The position numbers and the translations under genes were made by a program. Shown piece by piece: positions 45,501 through 58,400 of a DNA stretch of 64,000 nt. Each line of letters begins with the position of its first letter. Positions within the stretch are counted from its first letter, which is position 1. Source of the DNA: Bugulina stolonifera (Eukaryota > Bryozoa > Gymnolaemata > Cheilostomatida > Bugulidae); assembly GCA_935421135.1 (NCBI GenBank), contig OW285193.1, positions 13,316,099 to 13,380,098 of the forward strand, written 5' to 3'. The notes under the pieces are model-generated. The model saw nothing but the letters and a program-made list of their open reading frames with translations. It was not told the DNA's origin and ran no database searches.

Positions 45501-48500
45501 ATGTTCATTATTGCGATACACATACATATCACAACTAAATATTTTATTATAACAAATCAGTTCCACCGTAGATTGGCAGCCAATCTTTTACTTTTTGTTA
45601 CGCCTTGTATTGCAGTTATCACTTGGAGTTGTCCATTGATGCAGCCGTTGGAGCCGTCTTATCAATATTCCAAATGGTGACAAAGATGACACCAAAGTTC
45701 AAAGTTCACGGTGGAACACAGCGAGAGAACATCGCCCTTCAAAACATCCAGGTATCTTGACTTGAACGTCATAATTAAATAGGTCTACGTGTACGGAAAT
45801 GCATGACAACTTCGATCAAACAGTTCACAGCATATTATGTACATGCTTACTGTTTATACAGGCTAGAATAAGGATGGTTATAGCCTATCTATTCTCTCAG
45901 TTGACTCTCTGGTCTAGAGGAAGACCTGGAGGCTGTCTGGTCCTTGGCTCTGCTAATGTAGATGAAAGGTCTGTATTTCGTTTATGACTAATCACAATCT
46001 ATTAGTGTATTTGGTACATCATGGACCAGTCTAGGTCACAATTAAAAGGGGCAAAATGATTGCTCGGCCTAGTAGGTGCTGTCATTTAGGCTTGCAAACC
46101 ATCCTTAGCTCACATTTCTCGTTAGAAGTTGTGATTTAAAGTTTGACTTAAACCGCACACGTGGGTTAGAAATTTCTGAGCCAAACAGAGCTGTGTTTAA
46201 AACTCAAACCATGAAGACCATACATGTGAGAGATGTGGTAAATCATATATTGTATATTAAAATAGTACTCACTTCTGTTTACTTGTATCTTGAATACTGA
46301 ATAAATGCTCGATTCTAACGCAGAGGAAAAGGGAGCCTGTTAGATGTACTTGTAAGACGAACAACTGAATATCTGTTGTTATATGATTTAGTCTGAGGGG
46401 ATATATGACTAAGTATGACTGCTCCAGTGCCGATCTCAATCCTATTGGTGGGATTAGTAAGACGGATCTACGCTCTTTCATACGGTACTGCAGAGATGAG
46501 TATACTCTACCTGCACTGAATAGGTGGGTGTGTTGTACATATGTGTATGTGTATATGTACATATGTATGTGTATATGTACATGTGTATGTGGTATATGTA
46601 CATGTGTATGTGGTATATGTACATGTGTATGTGGTATATGTACATGTGTATGTGGTATATGTACATATGTATGTGTATATGTACATGTGTATGTGGTATA
46701 TGTACATATGTATGTGTATATGTACATGTGTATGTGGTATATGTACATGTGTATGTGGTATATGTACATATGTATGTGTATATGTACATGTGTATGTGGT
46801 ATATGTACATATGTATGTGTATATGTACATGTGTATGTGGTATATGTACATGTGTATGTGGTATATGTACATGTGTATGTGGTATATGTACATGTGTATG
46901 TGGTATATGTACATGTGTATGTGGTATATGTACATATGTATGTGTATATGTACATGTGTATGTGGTATATGTACATGTGTATGTGGTATATGTACATATG
47001 TATGTGGTATATGTACATGTGTATGTGGTATATGTACATGTGTGTATGTGTATATGTACATGTGTATGTGGTATATGTACATGTGTATGTGGTATATGTA
47101 CATGTGTATGTGGTATATGTACATGTGTATGTGGTATATGTACATGTGTATGTGGTATATGTACATGTGTATGTGGTATATGTACATATGTATGTGGTAT
47201 ATGTACATGTGTATGTGGTATATGTACATATGTATGTGGTATATGTACACCTTTATACATGTACATAACTGTGTGTATATGATGTGTACATATATATGCA
47301 TATGTATATGTACATGTGTATGTATAGGTATTAGGTATATAGGGACTAGTTCTTACAGAAAGTAACTGGGTAATTTCATCCTGTAGGTTCACCATTCTTC
47401 ATTGCTCATGTGAAGTGGTATGTACTCAGATTTTAAGAATGCAGATATTATAATGTTTTGACTTTAGATTTTGTTGAAATTATTATATTTGGACAAATGA
47501 AACCAAGTTGATCACTTATCATTCTTCCAAGTGTCCCTTCAATGACTATACAATGTAATTCATCAGTTTTCTTCTGTAGTATACTGGACAGTCCACCTAC
47601 TGCCGAGCTTGAGCCTCTAAGTGACAAAGGAGTAATAACACAAACTGACGAGGTAAATGTATATCAATAGTAAACCATCGGATACTGTGTACTAACTCAG
47701 TATGATGTTATTTTGGAGTTGTCTCAACTCTGAAATAAGGAGAGGACAACTTTTAAAGAGAGAATGAATAGCCTGTATATTAGTTGTAGCTGTGTTTGTG
47801 ATTAATGTTCGTTTTGGTTGCACTTGGATTTAGTTTTTAACTGCACTTGTGTATATGAAGGTGTGTAATATACATGAGTTGCTGCCCCATTATACACTAC
47901 CTGTAGGAATTATTACATCTAGGTATAATTAAATCTAGTAATTATTAGATCAATGCTGTACTGACAGGTGGATATGGGAATGACTTATGAGGAGCTGTCA
48001 GTATTCGGTAAACTACGTAAGATAGTTATGTGTGGACCATACAGTATGTACTGTAAGCTGGTAGAGAAATGGAAGGACTCTTACTCTCCTCTCGAGGTAC
48101 ATTCCAGAATGTTCCATAGATTTTTTTCTAATTGTAAAGAGAAGTTGCGGAGTCGCACTGATTAGTCAACACTAACTTGTACAATTTTATTTCATTTTTA
48201 AAATCTATTTTTACTGTTGCCTATTCGTTAGCTGGTGAAGCTTTCTGTTTATTATATTGGAGGATCAAAGATTTGTAAGAACTCCTTGTGTTCCGTGGAA
48301 TCACCCCTTGAACCTGGTATATAGTGGCTTGGATCATCTTTCTCCTTTATTTCTTGATCCAACTACAATATGTGATTATTAAGCATTGTTTTGCCAGAAC
48401 TTCCAAAAATTTGTTTTAAATAAAATGTGTAGCCTTTGTTGCCTCATTTCCTGTATGATGTAGATTGCGGGTAAAGTCAAGCATTTCTTCAGATGCTACG

Positions 48501-48830
48501 CTATAAATAGGCACAAGATGACTACACTGACCCCATCGTATCACGCGGAGATGTATAGTCCAGATGATAACCGGTTTGACCAAAGACAGTTTCTCTACAA
48601 TGTCAACTGGCCTTGGCAGTTTAACAAGATAAATACCACGGTATGTACTCGCTATATTCTGAGAAACCTTTCATTAATCTACCACTTGCTTAGGAAGAGA
48701 GATTTTAGTCATTTTACACTTTTGAACTAGAATATTTCCTTATTCTTATCCTCAGGCCCAGAAGCTACAAACTCAATACAAAGAGGCTGCTGCAGCACAG
48801 CCCCCATTTTGTAAGAGAGAGAAAATCTAG
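39555..48830 (+). CDS. NADSYN1: Glutamine-dependent NAD+ synthetase, complete
   Basis: Final step of NAD+ synthesis: amidates deamido-NAD+ with ATP, taking ammonia from glutamine. Exons: 39555-39639, 40035-40095, 40537-40653, 40898-41045, 41598-41734, 41922-42039, 42252-42383, 43985-44184, 44454-44605, 45087-45255, 45616-45751, 45862-45968, 46392-46523, 47580-47652, 47968-48096, 48464-48640, 48756-48830. All phases agree; 715 residues, against 706 in human. The N-terminal nitrilase-type glutaminase keeps the triad Glu45, Lys114, Cys175 at the same positions as the human enzyme. The ammonia-using synthetase domain has the ATP-pyrophosphatase loop SGGIDS at 357-362. The start [15 protein letters not shown] matches the family start. 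Intron 3 uses a GC donor (40654, AT|GCAAGT). A hAT element sits in intron 7 and a 21-bp minisatellite in intron 13; neither touches an exon. Confidence 0.95.
42599..43780 (-). mobile_element. hAT family DNA transposon, decayed, with perfect 8-bp target duplication
   Basis: Direct repeats CTCTAAAT lie at 42591-42598 and 43781-43788. The ends are imperfect inverted repeats sharing ATGCCCAAA (CAGGAATGCCCAAAC at one end, CAAGGATGCCCAAAT at the other). An 8-bp duplication and a CAG-type terminus define hAT. On the minus strand around 43300-43420 there is a relic of the transposase C-terminal dimerisation region, readable as [20 protein letters not shown]. At 1.18 kb it is internally deleted. It lies in NADSYN1 intron 7, antisense to the gene. 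A related fragment is at 2865-3265. Confidence 0.88.
43240..43775 (-). pseudogene. hAT transposase remnant
   Basis: Minus-strand frames carry pieces resembling the transposases found in GTF2IRD2-, FAM200- and ZBED-type domesticated genes. The best is the hAT C-terminal block [18 protein letters not shown] near 43330-43400. Upstream, 43775-43578 is an open fragment before a stop. Stops and gaps break the frame and most of the catalytic RNase H-like core is missing, so it is not functional. Confidence 0.65.
46535..47250. repeat. Minisatellite of 20/21-bp units in NADSYN1 intron 13
   Basis: About 34 units of TATGTACATGTGTATGTGG-type sequence, mostly 21 bases (GGTA ending), with interspersed 20-base variants containing ACATATGTATGTG. 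The variants are scattered, which suggests repeated unequal exchange. The repeat begins about 11 bases after the donor at 46524. Because 21 is a multiple of three, long open frames of 250-305 codons exist on both strands; these are artefacts. Confidence 0.95.
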
Positions 48831-49682
48831 GGCTAAGCTACAGTGATTCAACATGACAATCTGCTTTCTCACCATTCTATAACTACATCTTTCCCTGTCC
48901 ATCAGTCTTTCAATGTTTTATTGTTTGGTTTAATGCAGATTCTGTATTAGATGTTAAGCACATGTGTTCATATTGTTTTTTTACAAATTTATCTTAAATT
49001 CTGATTTAGATAACTAAGCCATAACCTAGCCCGGGTTCCTAACATATTATATACATGCACTGAATGTTTGTATGCAGAGCCGTTTATTGTGAGAGTTGCG
49101 TCACTGGGGGGGGGGGGGGGGGGACATAATGGATGCCATGTTGGGCCCATAGAACCAATCAAAATTGGCTATAGAATGATTTGATCAATGTAATCCTTTG
49201 TTACTGGGTCCAATATGGCTCTGTTTGTATGTGTTTTCACATAGGCTAAATTAGGTCATTTTTAATTGTTAGAGTAAATGTTATAGTTTGCCTACAATCA
49301 TATTTTTATTTCTTCATAGATTTTAGATAAATTTTATAGATCTATTTATCAAAGACCATGGTCTGGATTTATAACTACTTTAGTTTTTAATGATAGTTTA
49401 TTAGAATGAATATAGTACATGTATATAAAATATAGTTCTAAATACAGTATACAACTATATGCTTGATTAGCATAAAATAAAATGTAAATGAACATGTTCA
49501 TTAAAACAGAACTACAAAAATACACTATAATTTAGAAAATATAAAAATTAATCATGTTGAAACAATTATGCAATAATTAAATGTATTATAACCAATTAGA
49601 ATTAGATAAAATTAGTGGAAAAATAAAATAAGTTTTTTTCTGCTAACCCATGACTTAGTTAGAGGAATGTACTATCAACAAG
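48831..49682. other. Convergent intergenic region with poly-G run
   Basis: NADSYN1 (plus) and the leucine-rich-repeat gene (minus) end toward each other here, so both 3' UTRs lie in this 852-bp stretch. A pure run of 18 G occupies 49106-49123. A minus-strand AATAAA is present at 49083-49088. No gene is seen. Confidence 0.55.
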
Positions 49683-52072
49683 CTACATGATGACACATGT
49701 GGACCCTTCTCTAGGGTCAGCTGTCTGTTCACCAGGCTCAGGACCACTCACATCACTCTCCATCTTGATTGTTTTGTCCAACACTTTAAGTTGGGGCAGT
49801 ATCTTGAACACCCTAATAAACAAATATTTGTCTTTAAAGTAACTTTATAAACCAGCTCAAGACTTCAATATTTGTACTAGTACTAGTTAATGTACTAATT
49901 AGGGAGTGACCATTTCTCAATATTTTTATTGTGTGTACTTTTGAAGTGAAGGACTGACAACTCCAACTGTACATGATGATATTGAGTGGGCTTCACAAAA
50001 TTATATTAAGATTTATGATTAGTGATCAATCCAGATGGGTGTTTTATTTATGAGTGATAACTACAAGTTGGTGTACGAGTATGTACCAGTTGTCATAAGT
50101 TTCTGTCGTTGTCAGCTAATTTACATTGTTTTATGTAACACAGGTTTTGGTTTGCTGGAATATATACTGGACAATAACCAGTGGTTAGCTAAACACAATA
50201 ACTTACTGTCTCCTGTATGTTGGACTAAAGTATATTCCATTTCCAGCCATCTCCAGGTATTCCAGCTTCGAGAATTTGTTTAGTCCTGACAAATCTTTTA
50301 TTTGATTATAAGACACAATAAGGTGTCGCAGGTTAGGCATGGACGGTAACATCTAAAGCACATGGAAATATGTATGAACAATTATTTGCTATTTTCCCTT
50401 TACGATTATTAGTTCACACAGTCATGGAATGATAACAACCGACAATTAGAACATCTGATTAAATGTGGAAGTCATGAGACAAAACTGTCCTGCATTTATC
50501 TGGCATAGAGATTCAACTGCCTAAAATTTATAAAACCAGGTATCTGCATAGATTTTTAACCTCATTTACACATACACATCTACTAAACATTCACATGATT
50601 CGTAGCACGACTTACCTTAAAAGAAGAGAAAAAGTTTTTGGAGAAATTAGCCACCTGACATCTAAAATAGAGTTGAACTACTATATGTATAACATTATAT
50701 GGATCACTTAAAACTCCAAGCTAATAGTATATTACGTGAGAGAAGGGTTGCCAAAAACAGCAGAATTTCATATCAACTGAAATAGCAAGTACAAGTTAGG
50801 TCATTAGCACTTGGAGTTATTTAGACCTACCTATGAGCATGCATTGAAACAACAACTCTGAAAACTTATATTTACAATTATATAACATGATTTACTGTGT
50901 TTTTCTGGTCTCAATTGATCTTGTTTCCATGCTAGCATACTCAGTATCAAGTATAATAATAAACACAAAAGTAAATTTGAAAATTAAACACAACATTCCA
51001 ATCAATAGTAAATGAATGCAAAAATATCAAAAGTATTTGGTGGTGACATGATTTATGATAGTAAACAGATTAGTACCTGTTGAAGGACATAGAACTGAGA
51101 TCATGAAGAGAGTTATCAATGGCAGTGAGATCTTCCACAGACTTTAAGCGGCGTAGTATCCTCATAAAGTTCTTCACTTGGTAAGAATGCTCCAGTTTTT
51201 GAAACGATAAGTTCACTTTCTAAAATGATTTTCCAATAAAAATAACTACACGTACCAACTTCATAAATCATGCTGTTTAGTTAGAATCTAAACTTTTGAT
51301 AAAATTGGCAATGATGTTATTTCATCTTTTCCTTCAAAACCAAGGTAGATTGATTCCTAATACATAGTTTTGGAAGCGAACCATTTAAGGTGGGTAGGCC
51401 TACAATGCCAAATGAGACCTATCACCTTTATTAGTGGTAAAACTAATAAAGAAGTGAAGGTGCATCTTGCTGACCATGTATCCAGTAAAATAGTGGAAGG
51501 TACAGGCCATAGACTCCCATTTACCCTCACATCTAACACTGCTAATACATGTAACGACAAGCATCATGCAGCTACATGGGAAATTCAGATTTTACCAAAG
51601 CAGACTCCCAGTTCTCTTGCTGATCTCTGTAATTTTTCCTCTCTTGTCCTTTTCTATCATGATGTATTAGCTCCCCAGAGTCATGCGCTAACTGGTAAAA
51701 TGTTTCTTCTTTAGACTCTGGGCCTTCCCTGACACGAGGCGCTCGTAGTTGATCACCTTTGACTTGTGTGCTACGTAGCTCATGCCATACAGTGTACTGG
51801 AACTTGTGAGACGGTAGCTACAGGATAAAACAATACACGAAATGCCTTGTTGCTTTTAAAAACATACAAACAGGGGTGTGTTTTATGTATGAGTTTATTT
51901 TCATTTGATGGCAGCAAATAATTAAAGCTAAGCTTAGGAGAGTATTTACCTGGGGTAGAGTGGTTAGACCATTACCACTTTTCAGGCGGTTTTTATGTTC
52001 TACCACACTAATTTGGTCAATAGGAACACCGGTCCCTGTATCGTAACCTGCTGGTTGATCACTGATTTCCAT
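49683..52072 (-). CDS. Leucine-rich-repeat protein with a C-terminal CaaX box
   Basis: Six minus-strand exons: 52072-51950, 51817-51596, 51219-51077, 50661-50616, 50352-50207, 49812-49683. Phases agree and give 269 residues with stop 49683-49685. The N-terminal 115 residues are polar and unrecognised. Then follow short leucine-rich repeats, clearest as [20 protein letters not shown] and LEYLEMAGN, closed by a cap [16 protein letters not shown] of the type seen in SDS22-like proteins. The last four residues CVIM form a CaaX motif, implying prenylation and membrane attachment. It starts 354 bp from ATAD3 in the opposite direction, so a shared promoter is likely. I cannot assign an orthologue. 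The donor of exon 2 (TTG|GTAAAA) was chosen because it alone keeps phase 0 into exon 3; this exon end is the weakest point. Confidence 0.75.
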
Positions 52073-52426
52073 CTCAGCGTCGGTCTCAGTGACTGACTGT
52101 GAGTGACTGACTGAGTCAAAGTATATCAAGTGTTTAAACGAATATAAATAAAACTGTGTGCTTCACTGGTTTTGATTTTTACCAACTTTAAATACAAATG
52201 CAATTCAATTTCATTCTCATAGCTAATAAAAGTCCATGTGTGTCAAATAATTAAGGTGTGAATATTAGTTTTATTTTGTGGCATCAAAACTCCAAGCAAC
52301 AAAATGACGTTTCACGCGGGCACCGAGTGCATGCGCAACAAAACTTCCGATTCACATGTTTCCTTTTTTGCATCACCCATTCAATTTTTGCTAAGAAAAA
52401 AGTATTTATATTGGGAAAATTACATA
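52073..52426. promoter_or_regulatory. Bidirectional promoter region of the LRR gene and ATAD3
   Basis: 354 bp separate the two divergent start codons. TGCATGCGCA at 52328-52337 resembles the NRF1 palindrome that often controls nuclear genes for mitochondrial proteins. The stretch 52300-52345 is locally CpG-rich in AT-rich surroundings. No TATA box is seen. Confidence 0.45.
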
Positions 52427-55400
52427 ATGGATTGGATATTTGGAATAGGAAACAAAAACAAAAATGACCCACAAAATATTTCACAACTTCTAGGTGCAGC
52501 AATGCCTCCACCAGATGGCAATGACCCGAATAGAGGAGGTGCCCAAGTTGCTGCCGGTAGTGGGAACGCCGGCAGTCCTACTGGAGCTCAAACTGCATAC
52601 AGATTTGATTCCACCGCTTTAGAGAGAGCAGCGGCTGCTGCCAAGGAGCTTGAAAAATCAAGCAAGTGCCTAAGTCATATTTAACACTTATTTTATTTTT
52701 GTTTGTGTGTTGATTAGATTAGTCGCCATGCATCACCATGAAACGATTTACAACAATAAATAAATAATAATAGGTCTATCATTTTTCATCGTTTGCAAAC
52801 GTTGTTACGCTGCAAATCAACTCCAATAATTAGTCCTCATTTTCTATATACATACATGTATATATCAAGCGATGCAAAACCCACTGGTGTGAGGCAAAGT
52901 TTTTGAATTTGCTATGAAAACAGTGACCCTCCCTCTCCTTCATTTGGGCGGGGTGGGGTGCCAAAACTTGAGTTGAAAATCAGGGAGACTTAGTAAGCCT
53001 GGCCCCAACTACCAACTGAAGCTATTTTAAATTGTATACAGAACGTGCAGAGATTTTACATGACACCAGTAGTTTCAGAGACTGCCCTAATACCAATTCT
53101 AGTGGTAGTAGTAGTAGCCTAGTAGGTCTAGGCGCATACTGCATAGTGTGGTAGACCTATTATATAGGATTGACCACAATGCCTCTTAGAACAAGCTTTT
53201 ATAATTTACCAATTTTATCCATGTTTGTTTTATTGCTGAAGAGTCATTGTATATATTGTGTGTTTTAGAATATGCCACACAGGCATTTGAAACTATTATG
53301 GCACAGGAAGTTACAAAACGTAAAGAGATGGAAGTTCAAGGAAAGGCCATTGAGGCACAAATAGAGGACTCCAAGTCTCAGCAAATACGAATGCAGCATG
53401 AAGAGCGGCGCAAAACACTCAAGGTCGGGTTTTTTAGAATTTGTTCGGCCCATGTCAGTAATATGGCTGCTAGCAGTAGACTAAACATTTTACTCATGAC
53501 ATTTAACTAATGCATTTCGACCTACTGATGAATTTTAACTTAATCTACAAGCAAATTTTAGCATGCTTGTCTTACTTTTATGTCAATTCACAATGGACTT
53601 GCTAAACACTCGGCCTCACTTGCAGTTATTTCACTTGACCTTAGTTCTAATTGAAGTTGTCTGATCCTGTATCAGTAGGTTAATCAAATGAAAATACGTG
53701 TGTGGTTGAACCATTTGAAAGACGTGTTGGGTTGGATGTGCCACTAGATGTTTATAAAATTGCACCTCAACAATATAAACCCTGTTGTGCAATGCTATAC
53801 TTCATCTTAACTCTAATGTTTCATGTGCTCGTATTGTAGGAGGAGGAGAAGATCCAGGAGAGAAAGTCTCACCTGGAGGACAGATTGGCCAGACAGAGAC
53901 ATGATGATCAGCTGATGCAGTCGAGGAAGTCTCAGGAGGAATTACTCCGACTACAGGAGGAGAGCGTGGCTAAGCAGGAGCAGATGAGGAAAGGTGAGTG
54001 AGCGGGTGACTAGTCACATCACATGATAATCCGACTCTACTCTTCCACTACTGTTTCTAATTAGTGTGAAATTCAGTAGTATATTCTGTCAACGACACTG
54101 CATGACTTTGTGTTGTAAGCCAATATAATAATAATTTTGTTTCATAGAGATTGTCTTTCCTTCAAGGGAAAAACCTTACTGCTCTTTTAGTGCTACTTCT
54201 CATTGTGTTCTGTCAGTATATCTAATACATGTACATCAATAATTATATACATGTATATACTCCCAATCCGTATGCATATTTCTCACTTAGTGGTAAAGCT
54301 GGTGGCAGATAGGTAATATGTCACACGGTACTTTGTATATGTTTAGCTTCCATGGAATATGAAGCTGAATTACGACACAAGAATGAGATGGCGAGGATAG
54401 AGGCGGAGCTAAGGGGTAAAGCTAAGATAGACAGAGAGAATAGAGATCTAAACCTGGAGATGATGAGAGAGAAGGCTAAGGAGAGCCGTGAGACCATGCT
54501 GGAGGCTATCAAGTGAGTTGTACTAGCACCTTCTAGTACATGTAGTGATACACAAGCACCTGCTAGCACATGTAGTGATTCAGTAGTACTCCTTGTTAGT
54601 CCATGTAGTGATACAGTAGTACTTCTACATCTAGTACATGTAGTGATACAGTAGTACTCCTACATCTAGTACATGTAGTGATACAGTAGTACTACTACAT
54701 CTAGTATGGTTGTAAAAGGTGTATACACCCTACCAGTGGTAGCTGATGTGTTAGTTCATACGAGTCTGTTATTTCTTCTACAGAACTGCAGGATCTGTGC
54801 TGGGTACTGCTGCTAACACTTTATTAACAGACAGAAATAAACTCTATGCAGCTGTAAGTAGCTCATATTCTTATACTGTTGGTCTATGTACATGTATACT
54901 ATGTCTGTAGCACTGTACATAGTCGTGAGGTTGGGTCTATTACTCATATCCACATCTATACAGAGTTACTTTGTCAGCCACTGGCAATATAGCATTATGT
55001 CACCCTTTCTTATTATAAGATGAATATAAGTTAAATTAAACAGTTCCTCAACTATAAACACTGTGCTTGTGTGTTTGTAGGCAACTGGTATAACTGTAGC
55101 TGCAGCTGGTATATATGTAGCGAAGAATAGTGTGGGGGTAGCGGCTAGGTTTATCGAGGCACGATTAGGGAAACCCTCACTGGTGAGAGAAACTTCTAGG
55201 TTCACAGCTGTAGGATTTCTAAAGAACCCTATCAAGGTAAGTAATGTGATTCCTGTGTATAGTAACTTCATACACTTCCTAAAGTATTTGGTGTGTTCGG
55301 CTACTGTTCTATGTTGATCAACAAGAATATTGAGCACATGTGAAGTGTCCAATTGCTACACTATTTTATAGCATATTGTTCAATTTATGTATCAACTGAT

Positions 55401-58400
55401 GCAATGTAGAGTTATCCTACCTTTGAAAGGGCAGATAACTCCCAACTACCTAAAATATAACATTGAATAGAGTTGCATTATTTGTAATTTAGTTTCTGTA
55501 TATAAATTAGGTTTGTCTGACTGTGTAACGATGTTTATGTTTATAGACTACAAAGATGATAGTAGGCAAACCAAAAGATCCCTTAGAAGGTATTATACTC
55601 AAGGTTAGTATCTTTTCTACTACCAAAACTTATGTTACGCTCACTCAAACAAGTAATCTATTTATTGCTATTTTTTGCATTAACAACTTCCTTGAAATTG
55701 CCCATATCTGACTGTCATTATGACTATAATATTTACAATGTCCACTTTTGACCTGTAGCCCAGTCTAGAAGAGAGACTACGTGATGTCGCCATAGCTACT
55801 AAACATACAAAGAAGAACAAAGGTTTTTATAGGAATATATTATTTTATGGACCACCTGGAACTGGTAAAACTATGTTTGCAAAAGTAAGTGTACATTATA
55901 GAGTGTTCTTAGTTAGTGCTCATGCGCTTAGCTATACATGTAGTGATAGTATGTACCAATCCTGATGGCCACAGTGAATGAGAGTTGGAATCTGTGGGGT
56001 GTGTTTACTGCTTTGTTAGATATATCATGAGTCCATTTTTGGAACTTATGTATCTGCTTATTACAGTGTCTAATGATATAATCCATATCATTGTAGAGTT
56101 TAGCTTTAAATTCTGGTATGGACTATGCAATAATGACGGGTGGTGATGTGGCCCCCATGGGAAGAGATGGTGTTACGGCTATGCATAAAGTATTCAACTG
56201 GGCTGGATCAAGTCGACGAGGGTAAGCACTCACTTCTCCACCCTAACTACCTTTAGTTAGCATTCAGTTTTCATAAGTTATCACGGATCAATTCTTGTGT
56301 TGCTGGCTCAAAGTATTTCCATGTAATTCCTACCCACCACATCAACTGCTATTGGTATCCATAGTATGAGTGCATGTGCTCCAAATTTTACAGGTTAATC
56401 CTGTTTGTGGATGAGGCTGATGCATTCCTTAGAAAGAGAAGTACAGAACAAATAAGTGAGGATCTTAGGGCTACACTCAACGCCTTCCTCTATAGGACTG
56501 GAGAACAGTCTAAGAAGTGAGTTGCATGTACACTCTATGTACTTACTCTACGTGTACATGTACTTACTCCACATGTACTTACTCCACATGTACTACTAAT
56601 TGCTGCTGCATGGTTCCGTATACCACGCAGTAAGCTACTGCATTCTGCCAAGTCTCATCTCTATAGTCAAGACTTTCCACTCAAAATTTGCGTAATTGGT
56701 TTTCATCATTTGGTGTTGTCTTACCTTCAATTTTAACAAAATCGGAAAGACCATACAAGTATTGTTCAACTTGTCACATAGTCAATGACAATCCAGAGTT
56801 GTCTTGTCTTTCAATCGGAGTAGAGTCAACAACAACATGTATAATATATAAAAATTGACTGATTTTCATTAGAGTCTTTGAAACTGCTTGTGCAGTGGAC
56901 TGCTTTGGAAAGGTCATTGGTTTAGCAATGTATTTCTACCACAAGGATTCATACATGTCACTATTTATTGATTAAAAGTTGTCTTCTCTCTGTTTAGGGC
57001 TCCTTTTTTGTTTTTTTTGTGTTTATGACACACTTCTCAACTTGTGCCAACTGAATATTTTTTCATTAAAAGTTAAAACTGATGTCTTGTATTGTTGACT
57101 TGAGAGAGAAAGAGAGATGACAATCCCGAACATATAATTGGCCTATTATTTGTATTAAAAGCAGATCCTCACTAGCAACAAGCAGTCACCCTTTGAATTG
57201 TCTGTAAAATGAATAGCAAATGACTCAGTCTAGAAAGATGTACTATATTACCCTGGGAGGAAGAGGGATCAAATAGTTAAAAGAGGACAACTTTTAATTA
57301 TAGCAAATAGCTTATGAGTGGCCCATAATTTCTAGCCTTGCGATCACCCAGTGAATATTAGCACAGTTACTACACATCAGCCCAAAAGTGGGTAACCTCC
57401 TTTTCCATGGGTGTTACAGGATCCAACCTCTATTTATCGATGTCATGTTTGTTACAGATTGTGTATACATGTATGAATTCACTTGTTACAGATTCATGTT
57501 GGTAATAGCTAGTAATCAACCAGAACAGTTTGACTGGGCTATCAATGACAGGATAGACGAGATGGTAGAATTTGATGTGCCATCACTAGAAGAGAGAGAG
57601 CGTATGGTCAGACATTACTTTGATAAGTTTGTCCTTGAACCTTCATTTGACAGTAAGAGGTGAGTTTATCCTCGGCTGTGTTACACATTTCTCACTCACC
57701 ACAGTGTTGCAGTATGTCAAGTGTACACTAGTTACAATGAACTCCTACTATATTATGTATCATGAATGTTGGTACAAAGGCTAGGAGTACAGTCGTGGTT
57801 TCATATAATGAATGAATTTGTTAGGTCTTTCCCCCTTATATCTCATGCATGAGTAAAGCTGAATGCAAAATCTACTCTTACAAGTTCCTACCCACCTAAA
57901 CTCATAGTAACTCAGCAGTTACATGGTGAGATAACTCCTGGAGTATGTGAAGTAAACACGTGTCTTGTATTATTACAGTCGAATCAAGGTAGAAGATTTA
58001 GATTACGGTGAGAAGTGTGAGGAGATTGCTAAGAAGACCGAAGGTCTGTCCGGTAGAGAAATATCCAAGTTAGGAGTAGCTTGGCAGGTGAGTTGGCCGG
58101 GATGCATACCATTGTTTGATAGGAAAGCAATTTCTGTTGAGCCACTTTATGGGAGTATTGTATAGGAGGGAGTAACTCCCGACATTGTATAAATCTGCAT
58201 GCCTTGTGCAATGTAATCATAATATTGCTTGGTGTATTAATGTTTTTATAGATATACAAATATTCTACTGTGGCATCCGATTATATGCATTATATAATAT
58301 GCGGCATTTGTTCTGTTGTTAGGCGTGTGCATATGCTGCCGAGGATGGCGTGCTGACGGAGAAGATGATAGATGAGCGGGTTGCTGACGCTGTATCTGGC

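Noticed and set aside
46269..47395. Long open frames of 250-305 codons on both strands with Tyr/His/Thr- or Tyr/Met/Cys-rich repeats
   Set aside because: They exist in several frames at once because the 21-base minisatellite period is a multiple of three. The true exon here ends at 46523.
51370..51714. Plus-strand open frame of 114 codons
   Set aside because: It overlaps minus-strand exon 2 of the LRR gene, whose reading frame joins in phase with its neighbours.
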